Of a stretch of DNA of 52,500 nt, positions 10,140 to 22,794 are shown one piece after another. The first letter of the stretch is position 1. Each line of letters starts with the position of its first letter. Source of the stretch: Halisarca cf. caerulea (taxonomy: Eukaryota > Porifera > Demospongiae > Chondrillida > Halisarcidae); contig CAUJGJ010000085.1 in assembly GCA_963170055.1 (NCBI GenBank), positions 2,037,701 to 2,090,200 on the forward strand, given 5' to 3'. The notes beneath the pieces were generated by a model. That model was not told the DNA's origin. It did not search any database and saw only the letters and a program-made list of their open reading frames with translations. The translations under genes were made by a program, and so were the position numbers.

Positions 10140-11704
10140 ATGACTGAATTATACACAATGTGTGGACTGTTCGCTCTGTTATTTATCTGCAGAGCAGAGT
10201 ATAACACAACGGCCAACAACTGTACCTCTAACTACAAGGAGTTTGAGAAGAAGACCTTCAGTGACAACATTCACAACAAACACAAGTTATACAAGGTATT
10301 TTACCCACAAAACCAACATCTTCCTTATGCAGTTGATGTAATCTATAGAACAGTCCTTCCGAATGGAAAAGAGTCAGACATAGCAGTGAGCGGTTGCAAT
10401 TTCACTAAATGGAGATGGATTTCATCTCCCATTTTCCTGTTTATAACACCAGATAACCTTAATGCTCTTGCAGTGCGCACAATGAACTACTTCAGAGAAT
10501 GGACCACTCCTACAGTTACACTCATTGTTCCACCTCCATGTCCAAACAGCACCTATGAGTTTCTCCTTTTAATGACCAGTTTGGTAAGTTGCTGCAACAT
10601 CAAAGATTTCAATTTTACTGTAAATTTTTGTTCTTATTACATATACTTATATATCGATATTAGGCAGATGACTATGCTCTAGGAAGATATGGAACAACAA
10701 CACCTTCACAAAATGCTTACAGGAGATGCAGCAACAGTCTCTTAACTAATTCTCACATCGATGAATTCAGAATAAAAGATGACATTGTCTTTTGGTTAGG
10801 AGGACTATTAGGGATTACCTTGGTTGTGATGGGATCTGTCCTGGCACTGAAGTGGAACCTCAAGGACATGGTTGAACTCAGCTACACATACTCCTACAGA
10901 CACTACGGAGTGTGGTGGGGGGTGACCTGCTTTGGGGTAATAGTGGAGTCTGCAGCAACCTATTACTATATTCATGCAATTTCTCTGTACAACAGTGATA
11001 AACTCCTTCTTTTCAGACCATTGGGTATTATAATAAAAAAAGTTATAATTGCAGGAATTTTTGGAATCACAGCTCTACCAGGAATACCCATAGCTGTATA
11101 CTTCACATACAAAACTAAACCACCTGCTGTTCCCTACATCGTTCTTGTACCAGTCACCATATCCTGTTGCTGCTGTAGTACACAGCGTGCCAAGTCTCTT
11201 GTGTTTGGGGTAGTATTGTGGCTTGTTCTCATGACAGTCATATTTGGTATAATTCATGGATTGTTTATACTTGTGGCACTACTAGCGGAACCTTTTGCTG
11301 TCATTACAAACACTCTGGCATTATTCCTGGGAATCTTCTGTGTCATTAACATACTAGCATTGCTATTCACCATTTCTGCCTACATCTTCACTCCCAAACA
11401 TCTCAGACCACAAGGACAAGGGAAAACCATGTTACGTGCTGTACTACTCATTCCACTGCTGGCCATGGTCACATGTTTGTGCATTTCAATTGGCTCTATG
11501 GGATACTTCATCAACCAAAATACCCGGCAGGGAAATGCCTTATCTCTTCTGAGTTCTTCAGTCTTTCCTATCATCCTTGGAGCTGTGACCTTTGGCCTCA
11601 AGAAGCTCATAAACAAATGGCTAGAGAGTCCACCCAACAGGCAGCAAAGAGAATGTGAAGATAGCGAAGCAGAGGAAGTGCCTGAGATCATACTGCTGCC
11701 TTGA
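10140..11704 (+). CDS. Array gene 3 (subfamily A): intact multi-pass membrane protein
   Basis: Exons 10140-10583 and 10664-11704 (80-bp phase-0 intron) encode 494 residues, the clearest intact A-type copy. Signal peptide 1-19; ectodomain to about 190 with Cys in NNC, GCNFT and PCPNST contexts and a stalk Cys at RRC. Hydrophobic spans at about 192-212, 229-252, 275-297, 326-356, 361-390, 404-430 and 440-463. The loop between spans 3 and 4 has KTKPPAVPY and the four-Cys run CCCC (316-319), a likely palmitoylation site. The loop FTPKHLRPQGQGKTML (390-405) is the most conserved feature of the family. The tail is acidic, ending EEVPEIILLP. Family not recognised; topology with extracellular N-terminus is inferred from the signal peptide. 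Likely a cell-surface protein in which exon 1 supplies the variable ligand-facing part. Confidence 0.88.
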
Positions 11705-13040
11705 TCAGTATGGTAAGGCTAATATAATAAGGCAATGCATAAAAGAAAATAGAAAGAATTGCAAACATTTTCATTATTATCAGTAACTGCTCCATATAAA
11801 ACTCATTTATTATCAAACCAAATGTACATTATGATACTATATATGTTATGGTTATGGTTAATGCAGCTATGGTGACAAATTACATCACAAGTATACTATT
11901 ACCAAGTCTGTAAACCAGCTACCAGGGTTCTATGCATTGAGGTGGATCTTACACTCAGTCTGCCAAATTTCCCAAATATGGTACATATTAATTGATGCAA
12001 GGAGGCATTGCCCCAAAGTACATGTCATTTATATAGTTACATATGTATAGCTAATGTACTATATTAATTCCCTATGCAAGTTGGAGTGAAGCATGAACAC
12101 CTTCCAAAGGACTTACCATCGACTTTATGAGCATTGTGAGTGTACTGACCTTTTACAGTAACTACAATTTCATTTGGGGTGAGTGGAGGTCACATCCTCC
12201 TTTGAAAGCCATTTACTACCACTCCTCCCTCCTAAAACTACATTATATGCTATAACATGTTGAATAGATGGCGGCTTCACTCCTTGTGAGATATCTTTTT
12301 ACATGCCTGGAGTTTGAAATATGTACAGTGCCAGTGAAATGGTATAGGGATCCACTGTATGTTACAGTATTTTTCAATTGGTTTAACAGACGTTTCATTT
12401 CGTTGGATATATCATATCATGCATATGGCGCTATTATTATTGGCAAGTGGGAAGCTGCTGTGATACTATAGAGACCAATTCCTGCATCCGTTACCCTTTC
12501 CTGTACAAATTAGTCCAATTATGATGACATAAATCGCCGTCACAATTACATCACTAAAATGATGCAAGCATTAGTTTTACGTAATTTGCAATTTTTGCAT
12601 TGTTTTTTAACTTCCAAAAGCAAGTGCTTTCGAAGAAATGCCAGTTTGTAGAGGCTACATTTGGGTCTGTTGGACCAGCAGAACCAATGCTGGATTACGA
12701 TTTAGCAGGTCGCTGGATTATAGAAGTCGGTTTGTATGGCAAAAACAATCAGTGCCAGAGAATCTTGGCCGGTTTAGGCAAATGCCGGTTTATAAGAGGT
12801 ACCAGATTAGGCAGGTTCTACTGTATTCGTAATGGAATTATTGTGAATGCAGGCTCATTTGCAAAATTAAAGTTCCGTGAAAAATAGTGCCTATAAGGTA
12901 TTAATTGTGGCACAAGACTCAAGAGTGGTATCACAGTAAGATGTTGAAATTTATAAATTTTCATTTATGAAATTTTGTAACACCTCTAAAACAAGGCAAT
13001 TTGTGAATTTAAGTGGCAGTGAACAGTTCATGATGTAAGG
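11705..13040. other. Intergenic: A-type 3' flank (copy 3) and decayed repeats
   Basis: The first 600 bp match the 3' flanks of genes 1 and 2 in places (CACCTTCCAAAGGACTTACC, TTTCATTTGGGGTGAGTGG, AGATGGCGGCTTCACTCC). At about 12,660-12,826 is a 5'-truncated pogo-like element ending GATTAGGCAGGTTCTACTGT. No gene recognised; the 95-codon frame at 12,600 lies in that repeat. Confidence 0.55.
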
Positions 13041-13049
13041 TTTAAATAG

Positions 13050-13335
13050 ATTGTGACAACACAGTCTTTTATAGGGAGAAATTCGAGGAGGCCATTGGAT
13101 GTGCTCACAATCACGAAGAAAGTTGCACAAGAACATCTTGTGGGATCTATGGTCATAGTAGCATATCTTTTGATGTTTAGCTGCAGCTACTCCACTTTAT
13201 CGATGTGGACAACAGAGATAATGTACTACCTTGAAAATTAAAGTGGTATACAACCATTTTCTGATATCACATACTGAAACTGTAATTAGTCCGATAATGG
13301 AGTAACAAACATCAACTGAGAGACACAACGTATAC
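13050..13335. repeat. A-type 5' upstream block (copy before gene 4)
   Basis: Carries CTTTTATAGGGAGAAATTCG, ATCTTTTGATGTTTAGCTGC and GGTATACAACCATTTTCTGA in the same order as the other copies. It has an extra about 34 bp (ACAAGAACATCTTGTGGGAT) before the main landmark. Confidence 0.7.
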
Positions 13336-13407
13336 ATGTGACAGCGAAGCCATCAAACACTGCACCAACAGTACTGCATGTGTATAATGCAGTGGTACAT
13401 GATGCCA

Positions 13408-13990
13408 TATATTATGCTTCAATTTTCACGTGGTTTATAAAGCCATCTGCAAAAGTTTACATTGGCAAAAGTTTAAATTGGGCTCTAAAACTCGTGCAAT
13501 GGCAAAACAAGCTTACATCTAGAATTAACTTAAGGGGGAGGGGGGCTTCTGTATTAAAGGGCATGTCTGCCACACAAGATATAACCATATAGTTTTATAT
13601 GTACATGGTATCCTGCAGTGATGTAAGGAGGTGCAGATATATATGTGGTACGGTATAGAGGTATATAACTAGGTGTGTGGGGGGGTATGCTCCCCCAGGA
13701 AAAATTGGAGTAACTGTTCTAAGATAGCCGTTATATAAGGTGGCATCTGAGGCCATTTTGGACCATTCAAGGTTAAGTTTGACACTCAAGTAAGGCCTTC
13801 TCTATAGTAATTTGCACTACAGTTGGGATTTTTGTGGTGGAAGCTAGAAAGTTTGGGGTGGAAGGTCCCTCCACTCGCTAGAACCCTACAAAACATGGCC
13901 GTTTGCAAATTTAAAAATGAAAAAAATCACTAAATCGAACATCCACAAAAGTTTCACCATGTGAAAATTGAAGCACATACGATACATTAC
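13408..13990. mobile_element. CGAAAATT-family element split by a G-rich repeat
   Basis: Left part TTCAATTTTCACGTGG (13,411) and right part CACCATGTGAAAATTGAAGC (13,955-) are inverted. Between about 13,520 and 13,890 sits a different repeat with the hairpin GGGGGTATGCTCCCCC (13,681-13,696), also present at 16,281-16,296. Confidence 0.5.
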
Positions 13991-14091
13991 AAATCACAGT
14001 CACGTGAAAAACTCATTAGTACCTCAATTTCAGTGGCTACTTAAAGCCACTTCCCATGTAAACTGCACACTTTTCATAAACAGGAGAAGTA

Positions 14092-15678
14092 ATGACTGGA
14101 TTATATACAGTGTGTGGACTGTTCACTCTGTTATTTACCTGCAGAGCAGAGTACGACACAACGGCCAATAACTGTGTATCTGACTATGAGGAGTTTGAGA
14201 AGAAGACCTTCAGTGACAATACTCACAACAAATACACGTTATACAAGGTATTTTACCCACAAAACCAACATCTTCCTTATGCAGTTGATGTAATCTATCG
14301 AACAGTCCTTCCGAATGGACAAGAGTCAGACATTGCAGAGAACGGTTGCAATACCACTGAATGGAGATGGGTTTCATCTCCCATTTTCCTGTTTGTAGCA
14401 CCACATGATCTTAATACTCTTGCCATACTCACAATGAACTACTTCAGAGAATGGACCACTCCTACAGTTACCCTCATTGTTCCACCTTCATGTCCAAACA
14501 GCACCTATGAGTTTCTTCTTTTAATGACCAGTTTGGTAAGTTGCTGCAACTTCAAAGATTCCATGAATTTTTGTTTATTAAATTAATAGTGACTGCATGA
14601 CCAAATATTTAGATGCATATAGCCTACTATCGACATAGGGAGATGACTATGCTCTAGGAAGATATGGAGCAACAACACCTTCACAAAGTGCTTACAGGAG
14701 ATGCAGCAACAGTCACTCAACAAATTCTGACACATATGAAATACAAACAAAAGATGCTATTGCCTTTTGGTTAGGGGGATTGTTTGGGATTACCTTGGTT
14801 GTGATGGGATATGTCCTGGCACTGAAGTGGAACCTCAAGGACATGGTTGAACTCAGCTACACATACTCCTACAGACACTACGGAGTGTGGTGGGGGGTGA
14901 CTTGCTTTGGGGTAATAGCGGTGTCTGCAGCAACCTATTACCATATTCTCTCAATATCTCTGTACAGCAGGAATAAACTCTTTGCTTGTAATGCATGGAA
15001 AATAATAATTGGTATATATGTAACAATTGGAATCACAGCTCTACCGGGAATATAGCTGTATATTTCACATACAAAACTAAACCACCTGCTGTTCCCTACA
15101 TCATTCTTGTACCAGTCACCATATCCTGCTGTTGCTGTAGTACACAGCGTGCCAAGTCTCTTGTGTTTGGGGTAGCAATGTGGCTTGTTCTCATGACAGT
15201 CATTTTTGGTGTCATTCATGGACTGTGTATAATATTGGCAATACTAGCTGAACCTTTTGCAGTCATTACAAACACTCTGGCATTATTTCTTGGAATATTC
15301 TGTGTCATTAACATACTAGCATTGCTATTCACCATTTCTGCCTACATCTTCACTCCCAAACATCTCAGACCACAAGGACAAGGGGAAACCATGTTACGTG
15401 CTGTACTACTCATTCCACTGCTGGCTATGGTCACATGTTTGTGCATTTCAATTGGCTCTCTGGGAAACCTCATCAACCGAAATACCCAGCAGGGGAATAC
15501 CCTATCTCTTTTGAGTTCTTCAGCCTTTCCTATTATCCTTGGAGCTGTGACCTTTGGTCTCAAGAAACTCATAACAAAATGGCTGGACAGTCCACCCAAC
15601 AGGCAGCAAAGAGAATTCGAAGACAGCGAAGCAGAACAAATGCCTATAAAAAGGCCAGTACACATAAAAAGAAATTGA
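14092..15678 (+). pseudogene. Array gene 4 (subfamily A), broken by a 5-bp deletion and an altered C-terminus
   Basis: Exon 1, 14092-14535, is intact and almost identical to that of gene 2. Exon 2 begins at 14639 (GGAGATGACTAT, one base different from the GCAGATGACTAT of its relatives). The frame stops at 15055 because five bases are missing where relatives have GGAATACCCATAGCTGTA; here it reads GGAATATAGCTGTA. Spans 3-7 continue in another frame to 15678, but the tail ends MPIKRPVHIKRN instead of EEVPEIILLP, owing to a second deletion after about 15,640. Two independent lesions make a sequencing error unlikely. The ectodomain exon could still make a secreted product. Confidence 0.8.
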
Positions 15679-17150
15679 AAAAAATTTAGGCATCAGGTTC
15701 CACTGTATTCAGACCATGATTAGGCGGTATGTAGTATGTATACTAGATATAAAAGGCAAAACTGTCAACTATAAATTCTTAGACTAACTTTTTTCTTTCA
15801 TATCCAATACAAACATGCAGCACTGATGCCATATCCTTTCATATAGACAATGTCATGAAAACCTCAAAATGATCTTTCATCAGATATTAATTCTCAATTG
15901 AGAATAAGGTTTTTGCCGCAGATTCAATTGAACTATTTACTAAGACTGTATATTGAGCTGAGCTAGACATTCTCCTACATAAATGCATTGTGGACTAAAA
16001 CATACCCGAAACATGCAGGGTTTTATCTGGGATCAACTCTTTTTTTTGGGGGGGGGGGGGGACTATACATCTGTATGTATGTACACACACATACGCGGCG
16101 TGCTGCAAGCATGTGCATTCAAAATTCAATGACATTAATAACACACTCATACATGAAGCATGCACATCAGGTTTTCTTTCAGAATAATGATGAACCAAAG
16201 ACGGGGCAATGGCAAAGTATAGTGATGTAATGGGGGGCAGATATGTATGTGGAATAATAGTGGTCAAAGCTAGGGGGTCTGGGGGTATGCTCCCCCAGGG
16301 AAATTTATAGTTTTTATGCCTCATAAGGTGATAAAGGAGGCTGGTTTACGCCACTTAAGCTGTTTCTGAATACAGTATAAAATTTCAAGGAAGAGATACC
16401 CCCTGTGCCCCCTCCCTTTAACAGAAACCCTGCACATGTGCAAATATGCACAAGTACCTATACATGAATCAATCCTTGCACGAATGCTTATTAATGCCAT
16501 GCTGTTGGAGCAAAGCTAAACCATGTGCAATTTTCATTTAGAACTCGTAAATTTTCACACATGCATACATTGACAATGTAATTGCTAAATATCAAACATA
16601 CTTACCAATGGACTCAAGATTGATTAATGCAAGCTTATAATGATATGTACGTATAAGCATTTTTGGAAAATTCTACCCCAGGCAAATAGACCCATGATCG
16701 ATTCATGATAACGCTCATTAACAAAATGAAGGCTGCATAATTATATTTTGGGGGGAGGGGGGAGCCTTTCTGTATAGGGGGGAAACCATACACAGGGTCC
16801 CCCCCCTCCCAGACAAAACCCTGTTATATATTAAATAAATACAATATAAACTTATCGGAATCATTAATATACTCAAGTTTCACGAATGGTCTTCATTTTC
16901 ACACATTTACGCATGCATGCAAATGTTCAAGTGATCTACAATTTGCAGTACAAGACAAAATAAATAGCAGTATCACTGTAACAGTATAGATGTTGAAATT
17001 TATGAATTTTCATTTCTGAATAATATTATTATGTGCAATACCTAGCTCTACAATGGGGTCATTCATGAATTTAAGTGGCGGTGAACATTTCACAATGTAA
17101 GGTGGTTTAATAAAGTTAATAGAATATCATGATATCATGACAATGTTACA
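15679..17150. other. Intergenic: decayed A-type 3' flank and G-rich repeats
   Basis: About 15,750-15,850 matches the A-type flank (CAACTATAAATTCTTAGAC, CAATACAAACATGCAG). A G run (16,049-16,061), the palindrome CTGGGGGTATGCTCCCCCAG (16,279-16,298) and a GGGGGGAGGGGGGAG/CCCCCCTCCC pair (16,750-16,812) are repeat remnants. No gene seen. Confidence 0.55.
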
Positions 17151-17522
17151 GCAACTGTTACTGTAGTCTTTGTAGGGAGACTCCTAAGGCCTAATCCTAA
17201 GGTAGATGTGTTCACAACCACGAAGAAAGCTCATCTTCAACATCTTGGTTAATCTACGCAAGGCCGTCGGAGGTGTTATGGCTGGTACAGCCACAACCAT
17301 ACCACTTTTTGGTTTATGCAAACAAAGTTAATTCGCAAGCTAAACCATAACATCCAAACAATATTTGGTTCGATTTCCTAAACAGTTTCAGATTTCTGAA
17401 ACTGCCAATTTCATCATTATAGTGCTTTTCCGCTATTCTATTCTGATGTCACAAAACATCATATGGCAACTACATAAATCCATACATATAGTCTTAGACT
17501 ATACACACACATACACACACAC

Positions 17523-17580
<58 letters not shown>

Positions 17581-18435
17581 TATATATATACATACAGAGA
17601 TAGTCCAACTATACCCCCATATTTATGTAGCTGCAAAAAGCAGTTTTCTATGGGATATAGCCTCTTCTTCCCTCTCCCCAGGGTAAATGGCAATCAGTTT
17701 TGCTTAGAAGCATCAACTATCTTTATTTGTACCCAGTGAGACAAAATAAGGAATAACATTAGTTCTGACAAATGTTCAACCATAATGGGACATGGTTGTC
17801 AGTTTTGGTGTTGGTCGGACCTAGATACCTACTGTACTGTGTAAATTTCAGCCCTAGATATAGTTGTAGTTAATTCTAAAATGATCACTAACTTTGAATT
17901 TCTGCGCCAATTCAATCACTATTCTGCTAAAATGTAGATATATACTCTTCAATGATAGGTATGCGTAGGCATCATCATGACGTCATTGGAATAAAATGGA
18001 GGATGAGCGTCGCGGCATGCATGATATGGTCTAAATTTTGATATTTGTGTGCTTCGTTACAAGTGCAAATACTCCAAATCCAGTTTTATAAAATATTTAG
18101 AGATTAAAAATATATCCTGGGACTTGAAAATATAGGAAGAAAGCAGAAAGTCTTAATTCTTGCTACAGAGTACTGTGTATACAGAATGTGTCTGGACAAA
18201 ATGTCCACACACTTTTCAAGTTATCCGGCCATCAAGCATTTTGCACGGAAAATGACCGATGACCGACCATTATTCTGTGCACTGTCTGTACCCCCTGTGC
18301 AATAATTCACTACTAATGCAGTATTGCCTAAAAGCAATTGGCCTTACCACTTTAAAAGTGCTTCTGACGGGCCTGCTATGACATATCTTTTGATGTTTAG
18401 CTGTAGCTACTCCACTTTATCCATGTTGACAACAT
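17150..18435. other. Intergenic: remnant of a fifth A-type upstream block
   Basis: 17,040-17,260 (ATTTAAGTGGCGGTGAACAT, TTTGTAGGGAGACTCC) and 18,380-18,435 (ATCTTTTGATGTTTAGCTG) are the two ends of the A-type upstream block, separated here by about 1.1 kb of unrelated DNA including a microsatellite. No exon 1 follows. Confidence 0.5.
17501..17578. repeat. (CA)n microsatellite
   Basis: About 78 bp of CA dinucleotides with a few interruptions, followed by a short AT run. Confidence 0.97.
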
Positions 18436-18464
18436 CACATGACATCATGTGACTTTTGTGTGCA

Positions 18465-18800
18465 TAATATCCACAGATGTATATTTATATATCCATAGAT
18501 ATATAAATATATATCCGTGGATGTACAAATATATATCCATGGATGTACAATTAAATATATATCCATAGATATATAAATATATATCCGTGGATGTATAAAT
18601 ATATATCCATGGATGTACAAATATATATCCGTGGATGTATAAATATATATCCGTGGATGTATAAATATATATCCATGGACGTACAAATATATATCCGTGG
18701 ATGTATAAATATATACCCGTGGATGTACAAATATATATCCATAGATATATAAATATATATCCGTGGATGTATAATTATATGTCAATGGACGTATGCATAT
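18465..18800. repeat. 22-bp minisatellite, about 14 units
   Basis: The unit is ATAAATATATATCCGTGGAT plus GT, with alternatives CCATGG or CCATAG in the centre. Adjacent units form local palindromes. A 176-codon minus-strand frame rich in Tyr, Ile and His is simply this repeat translated (three units = 66 bp = 22 codons). Confidence 0.9.
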
Positions 18801-18968
18801 ATCCTCCAAATGTGATGTGCTAATATTAATGATTTTTATTACAAGCGGCACCCCATATTGTAACGCCTCTAAAACAAGGCAATTTTTTAATTTACGTGAC
18901 AGTGAACACTTCATGATGTGATGTGGTTTATATACTATTATAGAATATGATAATATACGGTACATGGT

Positions 18969-19625
18969 ATAATTGCAACAAATATTGGAATCACAGCTCT
19001 ACCAGGAGTACCCATAGCTGTATACTTCACGTACAAAACTAAACCACCTGCTGTTCCCTACATCATTCTTGTACCAGTCACCATATCCTGTTGCTGCTGT
19101 AGTACACAGCGTGCCAAGTCTCTTGTGTTTGGGTTAGCAATGTGGTGCATTCTTGTGACAGTCATATTTGGTGCAATGCAAGGACTGTATATAATATTGG
19201 CAATACTAGCTGAACCTTTTGCAGTCATTACAAACACTCTGGCATTATTTCTTGGAGTCTTCTGTGTCATTAACATACTAGCATTGCTATTCACCATTTC
19301 TGCCTACATCTTCACTCCCAAACATCTCAGACCACAAGGACAAGGGAAAACCATGTTACGTGCTGTACTACTCATTCCACTGCTGGCCATGATCACATGT
19401 TTCTGTATTTCAATTGGCTCTTTGGGATACCTCATCAACCAAAATACCCGTCAGGGAAATGCCCTATCTCTTTTGAGTTCTTCAATTTTTCCTATCGTCA
19501 TTGGAGCTATTACTTTTGGTCTCAAGAAACTCATAACAAAATGGCTGGAAAGTCCACCAAACACACAAGAAAGAGAATACAAAGATGACTATACAGATTT
19601 GGAACAGGCTACCCTGCTACGTTGA
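18969..19625 (+). pseudogene. Orphan exon 2 fragment, chimeric A/C copy
   Basis: Begins within exon 2 at TATAATTGCAACAAATATTG; the first in-frame family residues are GITALPGVPIAVY (18,987). It continues to a C-type tail, LEQATLLR, at 19,625. There is no exon 1 and no first two spans. Up to about 19,240 the sequence is A-like (STQRAKSLVFG); from there on it is nearly identical to the C-type gene at 28203, including the 3' flank. It therefore looks like the product of unequal exchange inside two family members. The preserved frame of about 210 codons suggests a young event. Confidence 0.8.
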
Positions 19626-19947
19626 CCCAAAGTATACATGTTTATAGTCTGGCTGTGCACAACAAAATCAATGCAACTGATTGAAAATTGACTTTAACTG
19701 TAAACTTTAAGTGTGTTTTTGTAAATAGCATCCACACATAAGAATTACATATTATCAATATAAACTACAGTATATAATGACATTGCACCATGATCTAAAC
19801 TAGTCATAAAACACACTTGACTTGGTAATAAAACTCGGAAGTCACTAAAGCACGGTAGAGAGGTGCAGTGGCACACTTAAAATCTCAGTCATTCCTGGAA
19901 TATAATTGTGTGCATGCATGTACGTACATGGGGTAAAACGTTTGGAC

Positions 19948-20268
19948 TAAGGATGGGCGATATTGGTTTTAATCAGCCACAATTATTGTTCAATAAAATT
20001 CATGATTATCACAACCATTGTCCAGTTATTGTACTGCATGGAATCCTAAAATATTTGTGTAAATGCAACAAACCACACGCCTGGGTATGCCTAACCAAAT
20101 TTTACACTGACACATGAATCAGAAAGAGGTAACAAATGGATATATGCAATTATTATCCTGATAGTCACGATATTACGATAATCATGATGTCAAAAATTAC
20201 AGACAATATGATTGTCGCCGGAAAAAATATCATGATTATCACGATTATTGAAATACTACCCAACCCTA
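19948..20268. mobile_element. hAT-like miniature element (copy 1)
   Basis: Ends TAAGGATGGGCGATATTGG and AATACTACCCAACCCTA are inverted, with GTTTGGAC before and GTTTCGGAC after, an approximate 8-bp target duplication. The same element is at about 30,308-30,628, carried by the segmental duplication. Confidence 0.6.
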
Positions 20269-20340
20269 GTTTCGGACATGCATGAGTAGAGGCATATAGG
20301 TATTTCAGGTAATCTATGAAGAGTTTGATAAATATTATTA

Positions 20341-20515
20341 CAGTGGAACCTGTCTATTGTGGTCACTGTGTAATGCAGCCACCTGTCTATACCAGCCACT
20401 AATTCTTCTCCGAATCAGCAGTAAAGTATAGTATTCTACCTCATTAAAGCAGCCATATGTCTATAACAGCCAAAAACTTTCGCCCCAATGGTGACCGCAA
20501 TAGTATTACCCACTG
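20341..20515. mobile_element. pogo-like miniature element (copy 1)
   Basis: Begins CAGTGGAACCTGTCTATTGT and ends in CACTG flanked by TA. Its right end is altered (GCAATAGTATTACCCACTG) compared with the duplicate at 30,715-30,890, which keeps GCAATAGACAGGTTCCACTG. Confidence 0.7.
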
Positions 20516-22780
20516 TATTATTACGATGCAATGTTTTTCCCGCATGCAGTACTCCTCCAAAATAGTATTGTTACATGGTATAATGTACATAAATTACCTA
20601 TGGGCATTATACCCACACACCAACAAGAAAGTGAAACTTGTAAGCTCAAGTACATTGTTTACATCCAAGCACATATTTTAACCATGTTTACACAAAACAT
20701 GAATCCCTCCTCACAACCTGGAGTATGTTAGCAAGTAAACTGTCAACCACAAGAATTCTACCATCAATGGTTACTGTAGACATCTTCTAATACAAAATGA
20801 CATGCTCAGAATTTTCTAATGTTCAAGGATATGATAAAGGAATGACTGGGTATACATGATTTCTGCTGTTAAATTTCACGAAATGCTCATCACAAAGCCA
20901 TGCAAAAATACAGCAAAAAGTTTTGTTTGTAATTGGAATTTCGCACCTCAAGCAATCATGCTGATGAGGTAATTGGCACTATAGGAGAGCATAATAGGGT
21001 GTGAAATCCTTTTCTCACAGAATCACAAATTCTTGTTTTATACGAGGCATTTCTGAGTGAAATGAACGTTCTATCACAACATAGATCTTTTGCAGTGATA
21101 TGCTATTGATTTATATTCGTCGCCAAACAATCAAGGCGTTTCAATGTTGTATAAGTGTGTGCAGATAAATTTGAACGATAATAAATTGCCTATATCTTGT
21201 CGTTCTTTCAAAATCAGCTCACAAAAAATTTCTTCAGATGTTAAGTTAACTTTTGATGTCAACTATAGGAATACGAGCATTTTTTCAAGTCACTGCACAT
21301 GAGGAAAACATGGTTTAAAGCACAAACATAGTCATTCGGACATGATTAGACAAATACGTAACATACATATGTGTGAAATCCTCTATACTGTGTCCTATAT
21401 CATGCTGTGCATTGTTGAACATTCACACATGCACAGTTTAAATTCGCATTACTATAGAGAATAAGGTAAACATTCGGACAGTGCCTGACCCTGTATTTCC
21501 ATGTTTCGGCCAGCTGATACACAGTACAGGAACCACTAACTACATAATATAGGCAAATTTAAAATATTTTCATATTTTATTTCACCTAAACATAATTTGT
21601 GTGCTTTAGAAGTTCAACATGTATCTCAAAGATATAGCATGCCATGTACTTGCTGTAAGCAAAAAAATAAAATTACATTTTCAGTTTACACTAGCTGACA
21701 TACTGTGTGGGGACTAGCTATAACAACACGGCATTCACTACAGGCAAAGTAACTGTTATAGAAAAAACCTGTCCATGAAGACCACCCAATATACAAGTAT
21801 AGTAGCGATCTCTGTAAACAGATGCATGATCCATATAAAATTATATAAAAGTACATTGAATTTTAATTTAGTGCCATTGAAATGGCACATATGTAGGTCA
21901 CAATACAAACAAGTGGCCTCTGTAGACAGGTGGTCCTCAAATACAGGTGGCCGGTCTGTAAGACAGAAATTACTCAAATCCGTATATACACACCATAACA
22001 ACACTACTCATGAAAGAATACAGTGTGAGAATTATGGTCCCCATGGCAATAACAGCCCTGCTATGGCATAGCAGAATCTCAGAATAATCAAGAGCCCCAC
22101 ATAGTACATCTGCAAACAATGAAGAGATCATGCCACCCCATTTAGCACTACAGTACAAACCTGCCTACAAAGACCACTCAGCACAAAACAATATTGTTAC
22201 AGTCTCTGCATGCAGCAAAGTGCATTGCATGTTCTTGTATTAAAAGTATAGTATACACTGAAGTGGCCCAATGGCCAATGTATGCGGTCACATAGGCAGA
22301 TGGTCCTTGAGAGGGTGTACTGGCAGTCTATAATATACAGGCTTCACCGCATGTCACGGAATAGTTGTTGGACTGGTGACATCATTACTATACAAATGAA
22401 ATTGGGGAGATCTCTTTGAATGCACGTACCTCAACAATTGATATAATACTTGTATGGAATATGGAAACCATATGCATACCACACAATGTGGGAAATGAGG
22501 GGAGATTCTAGGAATTAGGACATACGTAGCAGGATCCGTACTGAAAATGGAAGGAGCGGTACATATTTTCACAGTTAAGTACTAGGAATCAAAAATATAT
22601 AAACATTGACAGAATTTTTAAGGTAAATATGCACCATGTGCCATAACCTGGCTAGTGCATAGACATAACACAGCCATGTACTAAAAGCAATAAAATACAC
22701 ACATATACCTAATTTAAGAAGGGATGCAAGTTATACAGGACAATCATCTTGACAGGGTTACGAACAAGTGAAGAAATTAT
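20516..22780. other. Intergenic, duplicated; no gene recognised
   Basis: AT-rich DNA matching 30,891-33,520 almost base for base apart from small indels and the 327-bp element present only in the second copy. Pieces such as GACAGGTGGTCCTCAAATAC with CTGTAGACAGG and GTCTGTAAGACAG are ancient pogo-like terminal fragments. Short frames here are not preserved between copies. Confidence 0.55.
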
Positions 22781-22794
22781 TACTGAAAATTGTA

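Noticed and set aside
10140..11704. Assignment of the array family to rhodopsin-like or adhesion GPCRs
   Set aside because: Seven or so spans are present, but DRY, NPxxY, GAIN/GPS motifs and the usual extracellular disulphide Cys of span 3 are not seen.
12600..12887. 95-codon open frame
   Set aside because: Lies in a truncated pogo-like element (ends GATTAGGCAGGTTCTACTGT) and is not conserved.
18435..18965. 176-codon minus-strand open frame rich in Tyr, Ile, His
   Set aside because: It is the 22-bp minisatellite read in a frame that repeats every three units; no initiation context or conservation.
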